From the NCBI GenBank assembly GCA_029168955.1, contig JAPDOI010000155.1:496001-560000 (forward strand): DNA of 64,000 bases, written 5' to 3'. The notes under the pieces are model-generated. The model worked only from the letters and a program-made list of their open reading frames with translations, was not told the origin of the DNA and made no database searches. The translations under genes and the position numbers were made by a program. Origin of the DNA: Aplectana chamaeleonis (taxonomy: Eukaryota; Nematoda; Chromadorea; Rhabditida; Cosmocercidae). This document shows, piece by piece, positions 10,746 through 20,189 of the stretch. Each line of letters begins with the position of its first letter. The first letter of the stretch is position 1.

Positions 10746-11308
10746 GCAATCGTTTCCAAATCTACTGCCCTACTCTTGCTCAAAGGGTAGACAACGGCAT
10801 CCTCTGTTGATGTGAGATCATCCTGTATGACCTTGAAGTATACCAGAAGAAGAAGATAAGTACTGACATGGTTTTCTTTTGAGTTGCAGACATTGAAACT
10901 AAATTTGAAATCTCTTGCTATTCGGTCGACGACAAGAAAAGGAACAGAACACACATTTCATTTCAGTGAATAGAATTTGTTGCCTTATCGTCCATATTAC
11001 CAACCCAAATTTTCATACTACCATTGTGGTTTACTCTTAGCTGGATCGAGTAAAGATCCAGGAACACCCTCTCGCCACGATGAGGCGGTAAACCATCGAG
11101 AAGGAACCGTTTTCAATCACTTATCGAATAAAAACTTGATGAATAAAAAGCTTATCCATAGTTCACACTTGCTTACTCCTCTAAGTTCAAAAAGTTATTC
11201 CGAAGCTTTTCGAAAAAAGCTGAATAATCTCGGTCTACTGCTTAAGAATACCGATACGATATACTATTATGTCGAGATTTATGGAAAGTTGAACGTGGAA
11301 TATGCTTT

Positions 11309-11740
11309 TCAAAGTATTTCTTTGTATACAATATTACGGATGAGGACGTCGCCACTGTCCAATTTTTGACAATTTCCATTTGTTGTGATCCTCAAATCAC
11401 TTCTGCGTCGTACCCGTGAGAGCGCAACATACGTGGAACCGTGCGCGAACACTGGTGAACGTAGAATAAGACCAACTTTCTCGAATGTCTGTCCCTGACT
11501 CTTATTTATGGTGATGCAAAAGGCCAACCGAACCGGGAATTGAAACCTTTCGAACGCCAATCCCGAAAGCTTATCTTCGTGTTCCAATGGGATTCGTGGA
11601 ATAAAACACGTAGTTTTCGTGATCAAGTTTGTACATCTGAGCAGAACTGGATTGCGTCTATCGTCGTAATGCACGGCATTCAGCTGAAGTCGTGTGCCGT
11701 TGCATAACTGCGACGCAATGTCAATATTCTTCATTAACAT
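11309..11740 (-). CDS. Helitron helicase, C-terminal segment
   Basis: Encodes the C-terminal part of a PIF1-like superfamily 1B helicase. It reads NIDIASQLCNGTRLQL, then IPRIPL, FPVRLAFCITINKSQGQT and HGSTYVALSRV. The INKSQGQT and YVALSRV blocks are helicase motifs V/VI as found in Helitrons. Upstream, a one-base frameshift around 11745 separates it from the LLPSEL-GCILML junction of the main helicase segment, so this is the end of the same protein. The stop follows KEIL at 11309-11311. Confidence 0.85.
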   Translation of the reverse strand: MLMKNIDIASQLCNGTRLQLNAVHYDDRRNPVLLRCTNLITKTTCFIPRIPLEHEDKLSGLAFERFQFPVRLAFCITINKSQGQTFEKVGLILRSPVFAHGSTYVALSRVRRRSDLRITTNGNCQKLDSGDVLIRNIVYKEIL

Positions 11741-11754
11741 AAGTATACATCCTT

Positions 11755-12771
11755 TTAACTCGGAAGCAGATACGGTGGCATTCCGGATGGAGTTTCGAGA
11801 TGAATATCCTCTTCATTATCGAAAGGCAACCCGTTTAAACCATCTTCTTCTTGAACGGGCTCGTCAACTCCATATAATTCAATATACTCACCCTTGAGTT
11901 TGTCAACAACAATTTCGATCAAATTTAGTACGTCCTTATTGCGAACACTCAAGAGAGAAACTTTCCTCAGCTTGTCTACATCCTTCAACACCTCTGGCGT
12001 GAACATCCATTCGATAACATTTTGTTCATACGGCATGTAAATATCACTTGGAACTGCAATCAGATTGTTGCCGATCAAATTTTTACCTTCACCCACTTCT
12101 CTCAACCACATGCTGAAGTCTTCTTCACCAGTTGTGAGTCGCATGTTCTCTTTCAATGTCAGGACAGTCATAAATTGCCACAAGCCACTATGTTTGAGAG
12201 TGTCGTTAAGAGTTTCCGCTCTACTTCCGTTCAGTACCACGGGCAAAAATTGGGCCCACTCGCCACCGAACACCATCATAACACCTCCAAACGGAGTGTT
12301 CCGGTATTGAGGTGCTGCCACATCTCTTAGCAACTTTTCCACACACTCCACAGCGTAGCGAGTTTGCATTGAAATCTCGTCCCAGACAATAACGTCGATG
12401 TTTCGATAAGTCTCAGCAATCGCTGAAGACGCATCGATATTTGCAATACTCGTTGCCGTGAGGTCTCTAACAGGCAGCCTAAAAGCACTGTGGGCTGTGC
12501 GGCCGTTTTGTAGCAAAGTTGCGGCGATACCAGTTGACACAACGGCGATTACTTTCTTCTTCATAGCGACAATTGTGTCGATGAATCTTCTCAGAAGGAA
12601 CGTTTTCCCACAACCTGCTTTTCCATAAAGAAAGAAACACTGCTTAGCATTGCTCTTAGGCGCTGAAGCATGATGAATAAGAGTTTCGAGAGTTCTTTTT
12701 TGCTCATAATTCAGATTATTTTCGACGTTCAAACAGTTTCTGGACTCTCCATTACCCTCACTGTCCGCCAT
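11755..12771 (-). CDS. Helitron PIF1-like helicase core
   Basis: 338 codons. Walker A GKAGCGKT is at residues 50-57 (about 12601-12624) and Walker B VIVWDEIS around residues 128-134. The FGGEWAQFLPVV block is at about 173-185, where Helitrons usually have GGDxxQxLPV, so an Asp has become Glu. Later blocks include LKENMRL. In Helitrons this domain unwinds DNA during rolling-circle transposition. It is open upstream in the same frame except for one TAG (12805-12807), and downstream it is cut by a frameshift. No independent start is likely: it belongs to the Rep-helicase polyprotein. Confidence 0.88.
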   Translation of the reverse strand: MADSEGNGESRNCLNVENNLNYEQKRTLETLIHHASAPKSNAKQCFFLYGKAGCGKTFLLRRFIDTIVAMKKKVIAVVSTGIAATLLQNGRTAHSAFRLPVRDLTATSIANIDASSAIAETYRNIDVIVWDEISMQTRYAVECVEKLLRDVAAPQYRNTPFGGVMMVFGGEWAQFLPVVLNGSRAETLNDTLKHSGLWQFMTVLTLKENMRLTTGEEDFSMWLREVGEGKNLIGNNLIAVPSDIYMPYEQNVIEWMFTPEVLKDVDKLRKVSLLSVRNKDVLNLIEIVVDKLKGEYIELYGVDEPVQEEDGLNGLPFDNEEDIHLETPSGMPPYLLPS

Positions 12772-12804
12772 AGCATCGTCATATTGTTGCGAATCTGATT
12801 CAAA

Positions 12805-13392
12805 CTAAGGAACTTCTAAACCATGAGCAGAAAGGTCGGAACCGTTTGCTTGAAGAATCGAGTTTATGTGTTTAAGCGAGGCAGCGTCTCTACTCTGGTC
12901 GCCTACACTATCATCTTTCGTTTTAGTGCGCATTTCATGTTTGAATTTGTTCCAGAGCGAGACAGGATCAGGAGGATTACAGTGTAACAATATTTGTGCG
13001 AAAAGCCTGCGAATCGCCACAGGCATTTCTGTCGTAGCTGCTGCAGCGAGACACATATGCCACTCTTTTGAATCTTCGATTAGGCCCGCAGCCTTGGCTG
13101 CTTCCATGAACAAAGGATACGTTATACCCATCACAGTTTTCAAGTCATGGTATGATGTGACTCCTTTGCGATGCAAAAGCAATCTTCTCTACGCATACAG
13201 CTCGCTGAAGCGGGGGCTGACGGGTAATATTCGAGCAACTCTAGCTTTACCGTCCTTCTTACGTCTTCTGTACACTCCGCTTTTCCTGTTGTAAATGAAT
13301 TGCTCTGCAACCTCAACCCATGTAAGATTTGCGGCAGATCTATCCTCGGAGCACAAACGAAAATATGCCATCAGCTCGGACTTGTTCCCTAG
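12805..13392 (-). pseudogene. Helitron Rep-helicase linker region
   Basis: Conserved linker between Rep and helicase. It reads MAYFRLCSEDRSAANLTWVE, VARILPVSPRFSELYA, a TAG at 13189-13191, then RLLLHRKGVTSYHDLKTVMG, AAKAAGLIEDSKEWH and IRRLFAQILLHCNPPDP. These are the usual Helitron blocks between the two enzymatic domains. It is joined upstream by a frameshift in a run of eight A (about 13393-13400) and downstream by TAG at 12805. Confidence 0.8.
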
Positions 13393-13669
13393 ATTTTTTT
13401 TACTTTCTTTCCAGCGCAGAAATATACAAGATGCTCGTTCTCCAGGTGAGGGTAAAGGAATTTCACATCATCTGAACACTCCTGGAGAGGAAATCCACAA
13501 ATTCTGTACGCCGCCTCAATATGGGAGAGATATCGGCATTGGAGATACACTTCTGTCATTTCCACGTCTACGGCCCGCCTTTCCTCCTCATTCGGCTGTT
13601 TCTGTCCCGCCAGATTTTTGTCGGCCAGTAGTTCTAATAAAACCTGGTCAACGCCTTTGTATATATACT

Positions 13670-13722
<53 letters not shown>

Positions 13723-14093
13723 TTGTACGACCTTAGACTGGAGCAAATCTCAACATTTATATGATAGTCGTACTTGAGTAGCAACCATTTGTTATAAGGA
13801 ACCACATCGGCATTGGTTGCGACTGTGGTTTTTCTGCGACCTACCATCGTGATGGAATTGTCTTCAGGCCTTTTATACAAAGGAAATCCATCACGAGATA
13901 GCTCAGTCTGCTCCCTGAAGGGCTTGGGAAATCGCTTTTCACAAACTTTCTGATCTCGCTGTCGGCAAGCTAGGTCAGTTCGACCAGCGCACGGGCCATG
14001 TATCATTACTCTAGTCACTATTTCTCTAAGCCTGACTTCGGCTTCCGAATCTTTCTTTGCTTTGGGTAGGGGGGAATCGTGGCAGAAACGCAC
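13389..14093 (-). CDS. Helitron Rep, catalytic tyrosine segment
   Basis: Reads VTRVMIHGPCAG, KWLLLKYDYHINVEICSS and then the tyrosine region ending KYIYKGVDQ. The VPYN-LLLKY-HINVE block and the KY..KG block are diagnostic of the Helitron Rep nuclease, where paired tyrosines attack DNA. Here the tyrosine motif is expanded by a TA microsatellite that adds a Tyr-Ile run. The segment is joined to the HUH part by a frameshift at a run of six G (about 14074-14080) and ends in a frameshift at the A8 run. Confidence 0.85.
13672..13721. repeat. (TA)25 microsatellite inside the Rep tyrosine motif
   Basis: About 50 bases of uninterrupted TA, bounded on both sides by ATACTTG. On the coding strand it stays in frame and encodes alternating Tyr and Ile between SYKY and KYIYKG. 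Confidence 0.95.
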
Positions 14094-17000
14094 CTGTCAA
14101 GCTCTTCAACTGTTGTAATTCTTTTCTCTAAGGTAACAAGGACATGAGCATGGGGCATACCACGCTTTTGAAATATAATAGAGACCTGATACGCTACAAC
14201 TTTTCCAAAGATTTCGCCCTTCTTCAGATCGTGCATGAACTGCTTAAATTTCATGCGGAATACACGAACACAAAGCATGGGGTCTGTTACCCAGCTGTCA
14301 AATCTGCCTGGAGGATTTTTCTTTATTTCAGGCCACTCGCTATTCCCCGTGAAGGTGATGAACAGGTCTGGCTTCCCATGTCTCTGAGCAACAGCCATTC
14401 CTTTTGCGTACTGGTGTTGGCACCATTTTCTACTACCCACAAAATTTGATGGCATGGTTACTAATTTTCCGAGCTTCATTCCTTTTGCCTGCAACTTTTC
14501 GTCAGTGTAGCGGTAAAGAGAGGTTGCAGTGGCAGACCTGAGCTCTACACAAGTATGTCTAATTCTCGAAATTCTGTCAGCTTCGATTCTTGAATATTGA
14601 TGGATGATATATTGGGAGCATAGTTTCCCCATTCCAAGGATTCTGTGCTTTGAAATATTTTTCCTCCGGGATAAGACAAAGAGCACGTACTCTCTTCTCG
14701 ATATATACTTATGTCGTTTACGTTTCTGTGAAATAACTTTGGGTCTCCCACTTTTCTCTGTTTCTGTTATTTCCTGTGTTTCACAATCAGAAACGCCCTG
14801 GTCATCATTATTGACAGCACCATTTTCTTGCGAGTTACAATCCTTATCGAGCTCTACTGTTTCCTCATCTGCCCCAGTCGAGTTCATAACAATATCGCTG
14901 GCATCGTCGCTAATACCATCTTCTTCATCGACGGTATCATCCAGCGATACCTCCACGTTTCGTTTCGTTTTCTCGCGACCTTTAGTTACATAATAACTTT
15001 TGAGAAGAGTGTCTTTCACAAAAGTCTGATCTCCTCGTGGGAAAAGAAGTGGATAGCCTAAGGCATCCACTTTGTAGCTGTGATGAGCCACAGTTCCCCC
15101 AGTTCTCCGAGAATATACTCGAATTCCCTTGTCAAGTTCTTCATTGGTTGGCATATTGTTATCTTTACACACAAATATAGATGCCACTTGATCCTGGCAG
15201 AATGGTACATTAAGACGACCAGGGTGCACTCCCTCTGTCAACTCTTTCGGAACCTCTCTTTTTTGTCTTATATTCATGACAACATTAGGAATCCTTTCCA
15301 TTCCTTTCTCGCTGTATTCTTCAGAGACCTTTTTGTAAACTTCAAACATAGTCATATATGCACGAACAATCACATTATGTTCTTTGAGGTCCGAAATTAG
15401 ACGATTAATAATATCGATGTTGACCTTCTTGCTCCAGTTTTTCATGTTATCATCGAGTGCTTTCTGAAGCATGCTATCATTTGCCAGATAGAGCTGTGCA
15501 AATGCGGGCTTTTTATCAGCATCTTGGTTAAGGTGACATATTCCCATTTGATACTTGCCCTGAAGAACCAAAGGTACCGGTCCGCAATGACTACTGAACT
15601 CCCTCAGCTTTATATTTATTCCAGCACATGACAACATGTTGTTAATCGGTCGGATCATCTGAAAAATGCCTTCATTATTGACCGCAATATCCCAGAACCA
15701 CAAGAGAAGCTCGACTCGCTCGCAGTTATAAGCTGTCTCAGGAACAATGTTGGTGCCTCCGTAGCAGCACAAGGATTTGTTTTCGCTTTTGAAGTATCTG
15801 GCACCACAGTGTTCGCATTCAACGTCCATATCACCTAGCTCGAATAGATCTGGTAAATCTAAACAGGCACGAGCCGCATTGAACAGGCTACTCTTTACTA
15901 AAGCCCTTCGTGACTTGCTATTCGTATGAAAACTTTTCATGTGAAACTGCATTATCAACCGTTTCTTCTCCACTTCATCCTCTTCGCTCTCAAGAATTTC
16001 ATTCAAAATTTTATCACAGCCACCTGCTTCCTCTGTTGAATATACGATAGCTAGCTGTTTTACGCACAAGCATCCGAGCAGGAACGAACTATGAAGCGCC
16101 TTATCGGAATCTTTTTCATATCTCTTTCTCACGATTTTCAAGGCTTTGAACATTCCATATCTTTCACAAATGTTCCTAATAGACTGGCGCAAATTTTTGT
16201 TGATGGCCGTGATATTGTCATCGAAAATTTCTCCTCTAAACCCATTTTTAACACAAGAGACAATGCACATGGCTAGACGTTTGTAATCATTATGATAAAG
16301 TACGACAAGCTTACGGTTACGATCATAAGCGGTCCGTTCATTAACGTATACTTGGTGAATTTCATCAGCAAGTGGGATAGCTTCCACAGTTCTCGTCGTA
16401 TCATTCAGAAACCTCGAAACCTTTTTTTCGAAGTATTTGTATTCATCGTCGTTACTTGGATTATAGTTGTGTGGCTCTGCAACAGACAACTTCGCAAGAT
16501 CATCAAAAGTTTTGAAGGGCACTTCATTATCAATCACTGAGCAGTCTTCTTCTGTTTTCAGTGCCGTAATTCGTGGCCCGCAACACTCATCCACACATGT
16601 TGGAGTTGGCGCATGCGAGGATACACTTTCATTTTTTTCCTTTTTACATTGTTCGTAGGAACTCTTCAAAATTTCATCTAGCACTTCATGAATATCAATC
16701 ATCCCATCTGCAACAGAACCTGCTGCAACTAATACTTTAACGGTTGAGCAACCAATAAGGAAGGAATCGTCACTTCTTTTACTGGAACCTTGCAAGCCTT
16801 TATATTTCACAATGCGCAAGCTTTTATCCATGCCGTACCTCTCACAAATGGTACTCAAAAAGTGGCGGAGTTGCTTACTAATCCTTTCAATACTGTCGTC
16901 AAATACCTCTCCTCTGCACACATACTTGACATAAGAGACAATGCACATAGCCAGTTGTTCATGCTCGTTGAGATAAAGAACCACAAGTTTTCGATTGCGA

Positions 17001-17395
17001 CGATCAGAGATTGATTCATTCACATGAATATGTTCCACTTCATCGACAAATGTAATGGTATCAGACTTTTTAATTAAAGTACTGAGAAAACTTGAAACTT
17101 GTTTTCTAAAGCAAATGTTCTCCTGTTTTTCATTTCTGTATCCACTGCAGGATTCAGTAGTCGGCAACTTGTTCGGATGTCTAACCTTTTCTGAAAGATT
17201 TTCATTGACAATAAGAGGTTCTGTGTTGGTGGTCTGGTGAAATTCAGAATCTTCTAAACCACAAAGCTCTTCCGGTCTTCTCAGAGTGAACGTGTTCAAT
17301 AATACTCTTGTAGTCTCTTGTTTGCGCTGAGGACAAATATAGAAGCGATTCTCGTCATAGGTATCAAGGTCGTAGATTCGTGGTAATTCTTGCAT
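14018..17395 (-). CDS. Helitron Rep protein, N-terminal and HUH segment with duplicated unknown domain
   Basis: 1125 codons. Residues 1-50 continue the second Ulp1-like domain: the frame stays open upstream to 17578. Residues about 97-245 and 325-472 are two copies of an unrecognised domain sharing NRKLVVLY, RGE-V/I-FDD and ICERYGM. Residues 527-544 form the CxxC...CC zinc-like motif that precedes Helitron Rep. Residues about 960-1125 are the Helitron-like N domain, with KPDLFITFTGNSEWPEI and the HUH motif MPHAHVLV at 1080-1087 (His1082 and His1084). The first Met at 17395 is probably not the true start. A frameshift near 14075 leads into the tyrosine segment. Confidence 0.9.
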   Translation of the reverse strand: MQELPRIYDLDTYDENRFYICPQRKQETTRVLLNTFTLRRPEELCGLEDSEFHQTTNTEPLIVNENLSEKVRHPNKLPTTESCSGYRNEKQENICFRKQVSSFLSTLIKKSDTITFVDEVEHIHVNESISDRRNRKLVVLYLNEHEQLAMCIVSYVKYVCRGEVFDDSIERISKQLRHFLSTICERYGMDKSLRIVKYKGLQGSSKRSDDSFLIGCSTVKVLVAAGSVADGMIDIHEVLDEILKSSYEQCKKEKNESVSSHAPTPTCVDECCGPRITALKTEEDCSVIDNEVPFKTFDDLAKLSVAEPHNYNPSNDDEYKYFEKKVSRFLNDTTRTVEAIPLADEIHQVYVNERTAYDRNRKLVVLYHNDYKRLAMCIVSCVKNGFRGEIFDDNITAINKNLRQSIRNICERYGMFKALKIVRKRYEKDSDKALHSSFLLGCLCVKQLAIVYSTEEAGGCDKILNEILESEEDEVEKKRLIMQFHMKSFHTNSKSRRALVKSSLFNAARACLDLPDLFELGDMDVECEHCGARYFKSENKSLCCYGGTNIVPETAYNCERVELLLWFWDIAVNNEGIFQMIRPINNMLSCAGINIKLREFSSHCGPVPLVLQGKYQMGICHLNQDADKKPAFAQLYLANDSMLQKALDDNMKNWSKKVNIDIINRLISDLKEHNVIVRAYMTMFEVYKKVSEEYSEKGMERIPNVVMNIRQKREVPKELTEGVHPGRLNVPFCQDQVASIFVCKDNNMPTNEELDKGIRVYSRRTGGTVAHHSYKVDALGYPLLFPRGDQTFVKDTLLKSYYVTKGREKTKRNVEVSLDDTVDEEDGISDDASDIVMNSTGADEETVELDKDCNSQENGAVNNDDQGVSDCETQEITETEKSGRPKVISQKRKRHKYISRREYVLFVLSRRKNISKHRILGMGKLCSQYIIHQYSRIEADRISRIRHTCVELRSATATSLYRYTDEKLQAKGMKLGKLVTMPSNFVGSRKWCQHQYAKGMAVAQRHGKPDLFITFTGNSEWPEIKKNPPGRFDSWVTDPMLCVRVFRMKFKQFMHDLKKGEIFGKVVAYQVSIIFQKRGMPHAHVLVTLEKRITTVEELDRCVSATIPPYPKQRKIRKPKSGLEK

Positions 17396-18090
17396 AATTT
17401 CTGTAATGCTCTCTTTTTCCTTATGTACACGATATGAGCTGTAAAGAACTCCCTTGATTTTTCTGCGGTAAGAAGATGAGACGGCACATGTTATAGACGG
17501 TTCTTGTTTAGTCAGTTGTCCATAAGCAATTCTCGTGGCGTATACACAAACATAAATTCCACAGCTGGAGGAGTCCGTTTACTGGTGAACCTCGTTTACA
17601 CCTGCCACACTAAGATGAAGAAGAGGCATATCCGTCAAGCATGACCAAATAGCCATCACATTGTTAGTAGTGGTCGAATTGAAACCCTTGGCCTCATATC
17701 CATAATGATGAGCGAAGGTGTCAAATATTTTTACAGACTGAGTTTGGAAGTCGAGCACAGCGAGTACCCAATGATTTCTTGACACAAACAAAGGAAGGAT
17801 TCCTTTCCTATCACGACGTACTGGATACAGAGGGCTTTTCCGAGTGAGGTCTCCATTCAAAAGCTGGATCAGATCAGGGTCCAGAGCCACATGTTGCCAC
17901 TTGTGAGATACAACAAAACAAGGTAAGCAAATAAGGTCTCGTCACCCAACCACTCGTTTTTCTCCAAGCATTCTAGATCTTTCTCGTGAAGGTAGCATTC
18001 CCTCAAAATACCGTCTCGCGCACGGAAGCTCACTTTATCGCCGGACTCTGGCATTCTGGAGAAGCCTACCAAATCAATTTTAGTAAGTTT
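17396..18090 (-). pseudogene. Second Ulp1-like cysteine protease domain of the Helitron protein
   Basis: Homologous to the first domain along its length. It reads NEWLGDETLFAYLVLLYLTS, then after a frameshift (about 17880) LDPDLIQLLNGD, ILPLFVSRNHWVLAVLDF (catalytic His), KIFDTF (Asp), VNEVHQ, a TAA at 17579-17581, then TDSSSCGIYVCVYA (nucleophile Cys). The TAA sits at the codon matching catalytic Gln in domain 1. After it the frame is open for 61 codons into the Rep start at 17395, including LTKQEPS, which matches PTKQEEY of domain 1. Ulp1/SENP enzymes cleave SUMO-like modifiers; the target here is unknown. Confidence 0.75.
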
Positions 18091-20177
18091 GCAGGGCTCG
18101 CTCCATAGTCCTCCATATTGCGCCTATCCCTTCCTTTCCTTCCGTTGGGGAGAAAACCTCTCACGTTTTCTGTCTTGTGCTTTTCTATGAAACGTTCCGA
18201 TTCGGAAGATTGAATTTGGAGGTTCTCCTGGATAGAACTCGTATTGTCACGCAGAATGATTCTCCGCTCATCGTGCGTACGGTATTCTAGCACTCGAGGC
18301 AGCATTATGGAAAAATTGTTTGTTCGGCCATAGCTTATGGTATATGCCCTTGACAACGAGTCTTTCAAACGATTTCGAATGCCCTTCAGCTCATTCTGTG
18401 ATAAATATTCCTCCTGTTTTGTTGGTTGCTCCAGGCACACTCGATATGCATACAGACAGGCATATACACCACAGTTATACCCATCTGTTTGATTGTGAAC
18501 ATACGCAGGACCGGCGACACGAATTGAAAGTAACGGAACATTTGTGACAAAATTCCGAGCTTTTTCAATGTCTGCTCTAAACGATGGATGTGTAAGATTA
18601 ATGTTATGTTCATATTCGTAGCCTAAAGTGTCGTAACATGTAACACACCCGTCGCCAAAGTCAAATAGAGTGAAAACCCAGTGGTTACCATGACTATGTA
18701 AAGGGAGAATAGCCTTCTTATCGCCACTCAAGGGGTAGCTGCATATCTTACGATTAGCCACGGTGATTTCAGAGTCAAGCGCAATCACAGTACTCGTCAA
18801 AAGGGAGGCAAGAATGAAAAAGCCATATAGAACTTCACCATTCAACCAGTTAGTCCCTTCGAGAGTAGCGATACTGATCGAGCTGAGCGCGCATGATTTC
18901 AAGCTATTATCGTGGTCTACATACGTAACTCTCCCCTTGAACACAAAACTTTCCGATGAACCCGGCCTCTGTCGACTCGTCCCTGTTTTCTGCGCATGAA
19001 ACGTATTCGCTTCACTCTCTCTGAGGCCACCACCTAACCTTTGGATCATCTGTAATATCTGAAAATCCAACATTTGCGCATCACTTTTCGAGCCGCCTAT
19101 TTTCCGTCTCGTTTGTAATTTCTGCGCTTCCAATACATTCTGATCAATTTTCAAAAAACAGCTCGTGCTTCGAGTCGTCTTCAGGCTCCACGATTCCGAA
19201 AACGTTTCAACATCCTCAGTTGTGTCGCACTGCCCTCGATCCGTGTTCATTTCTTCCATTAATATCAGCATATCTTCGCGACGAATTTCGGAGCCGACCA
19301 TTGTTTGACTCAGCTTTATTTTAGAGCCGCGCTCCATGCGACTCTTCATTTTTTCAACATTCATTACGTTTTCACATTTCTCAGAGCGGCTCGAGTCGCT
19401 CCTCAACCGCCTCCTTATGTTTGGAACATTCACTGCATGTTCACTCCCTGACCGGCCCTTCACTCGACTCAACTCTAGTTTCTTGTTTTGACTCACCTCT
19501 ATTTTCGAGTCGCCCCTCAATAAACTCTTTACTTTTGGCATTTTCGGTACCATTTTGCACTTCCTGGAGTCTCCCTCTATTCGACTCACCTCCGTTTTCA
19601 AGCAGCCCTTCATTCGACTCAGCTCCATTTTCGAGCCGCCCTTCGATCGACCCCTCATTTTTGGATTATACAACACATTTTCACGTTTCCCTAAGTCTCC
19701 CTCTATTCGAATCACCTCCGTTTTTGGGCCGCCCTTCAAGCGTCTCTTCATTGTTGAAATTGTCTTTACAGTTTTACACTTCCAAGAGTCGCCCCTCTTT
19801 CGACTCACCTCTATGCTTTTGTTTGGACTCACTTCTATTTTCGATTCGCCCCTCAATAGACTCTTTATTTTTAGCGGTTTCGTTAACACTTTACCCTTCC
19901 TAGAGTCTCCATTCATTCGACAAACCTGTGATTTGAGGCCGCCCTTCATTCGACTCGCCTCGATTTCCGCGGCGCCCTTCAATCGACTCTTCCTTTTTGG
20001 AATTCTAATTGCATTTTCATATTTTCTTGAGCCGCCCTTCTTTCGACTCACCACTGATTTCGAGCCGCCTTTCATTCGGCTCACCTCCGTTTTTGAGCCG
20101 CCCTTCAATCGACTCTTCATTTTTAGAATTTTCATAACATTTTCTCGCTTCCTGGAGTCGCCCTTCATTCGACTCAC
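18066..20177 (-). CDS. Lys/Arg-rich repeat region plus first Ulp1-like protease domain of the Helitron protein
   Basis: 703 codons. Residues 1 to about 290 are imperfect basic repeats around SRMKGGSK-EVSRMKG, likely nucleic-acid binding or disordered. Residues about 430-650 are a C48 (Ulp1/SENP) protease domain: NWLNGEVLYGFF, GNHWVFTLFDF with His499, YDTLG with Asp516, QTDGYNCGVYACLY with Gln563 and Cys569. The complete His-Asp-Gln-Cys set and its spacing are visible. The start codon is unsure, since the frame is open upstream apart from TAG at 20190. The end is probably a frameshift: the +1 frame continues as KLTKIDLVGFSRM into the second protease domain. Confidence 0.82.
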   Translation of the reverse strand: MSRMKGDSRKRENVMKILKMKSRLKGGSKTEVSRMKGGSKSVVSRKKGGSRKYENAIRIPKRKSRLKGAAEIEASRMKGGLKSQVCRMNGDSRKGKVLTKPLKIKSLLRGESKIEVSPNKSIEVSRKRGDSWKCKTVKTISTMKRRLKGGPKTEVIRIEGDLGKRENVLYNPKMRGRSKGGSKMELSRMKGCLKTEVSRIEGDSRKCKMVPKMPKVKSLLRGDSKIEVSQNKKLELSRVKGRSGSEHAVNVPNIRRRLRSDSSRSEKCENVMNVEKMKSRMERGSKIKLSQTMVGSEIRREDMLILMEEMNTDRGQCDTTEDVETFSESWSLKTTRSTSCFLKIDQNVLEAQKLQTRRKIGGSKSDAQMLDFQILQMIQRLGGGLRESEANTFHAQKTGTSRQRPGSSESFVFKGRVTYVDHDNSLKSCALSSISIATLEGTNWLNGEVLYGFFILASLLTSTVIALDSEITVANRKICSYPLSGDKKAILPLHSHGNHWVFTLFDFGDGCVTCYDTLGYEYEHNINLTHPSFRADIEKARNFVTNVPLLSIRVAGPAYVHNQTDGYNCGVYACLYAYRVCLEQPTKQEEYLSQNELKGIRNRLKDSLSRAYTISYGRTNNFSIMLPRVLEYRTHDERRIILRDNTSSIQENLQIQSSESERFIEKHKTENVRGFLPNGRKGRDRRNMEDYGASPANLLKLIW

Positions 20178-20189
20178 CCTTGACCTGAG

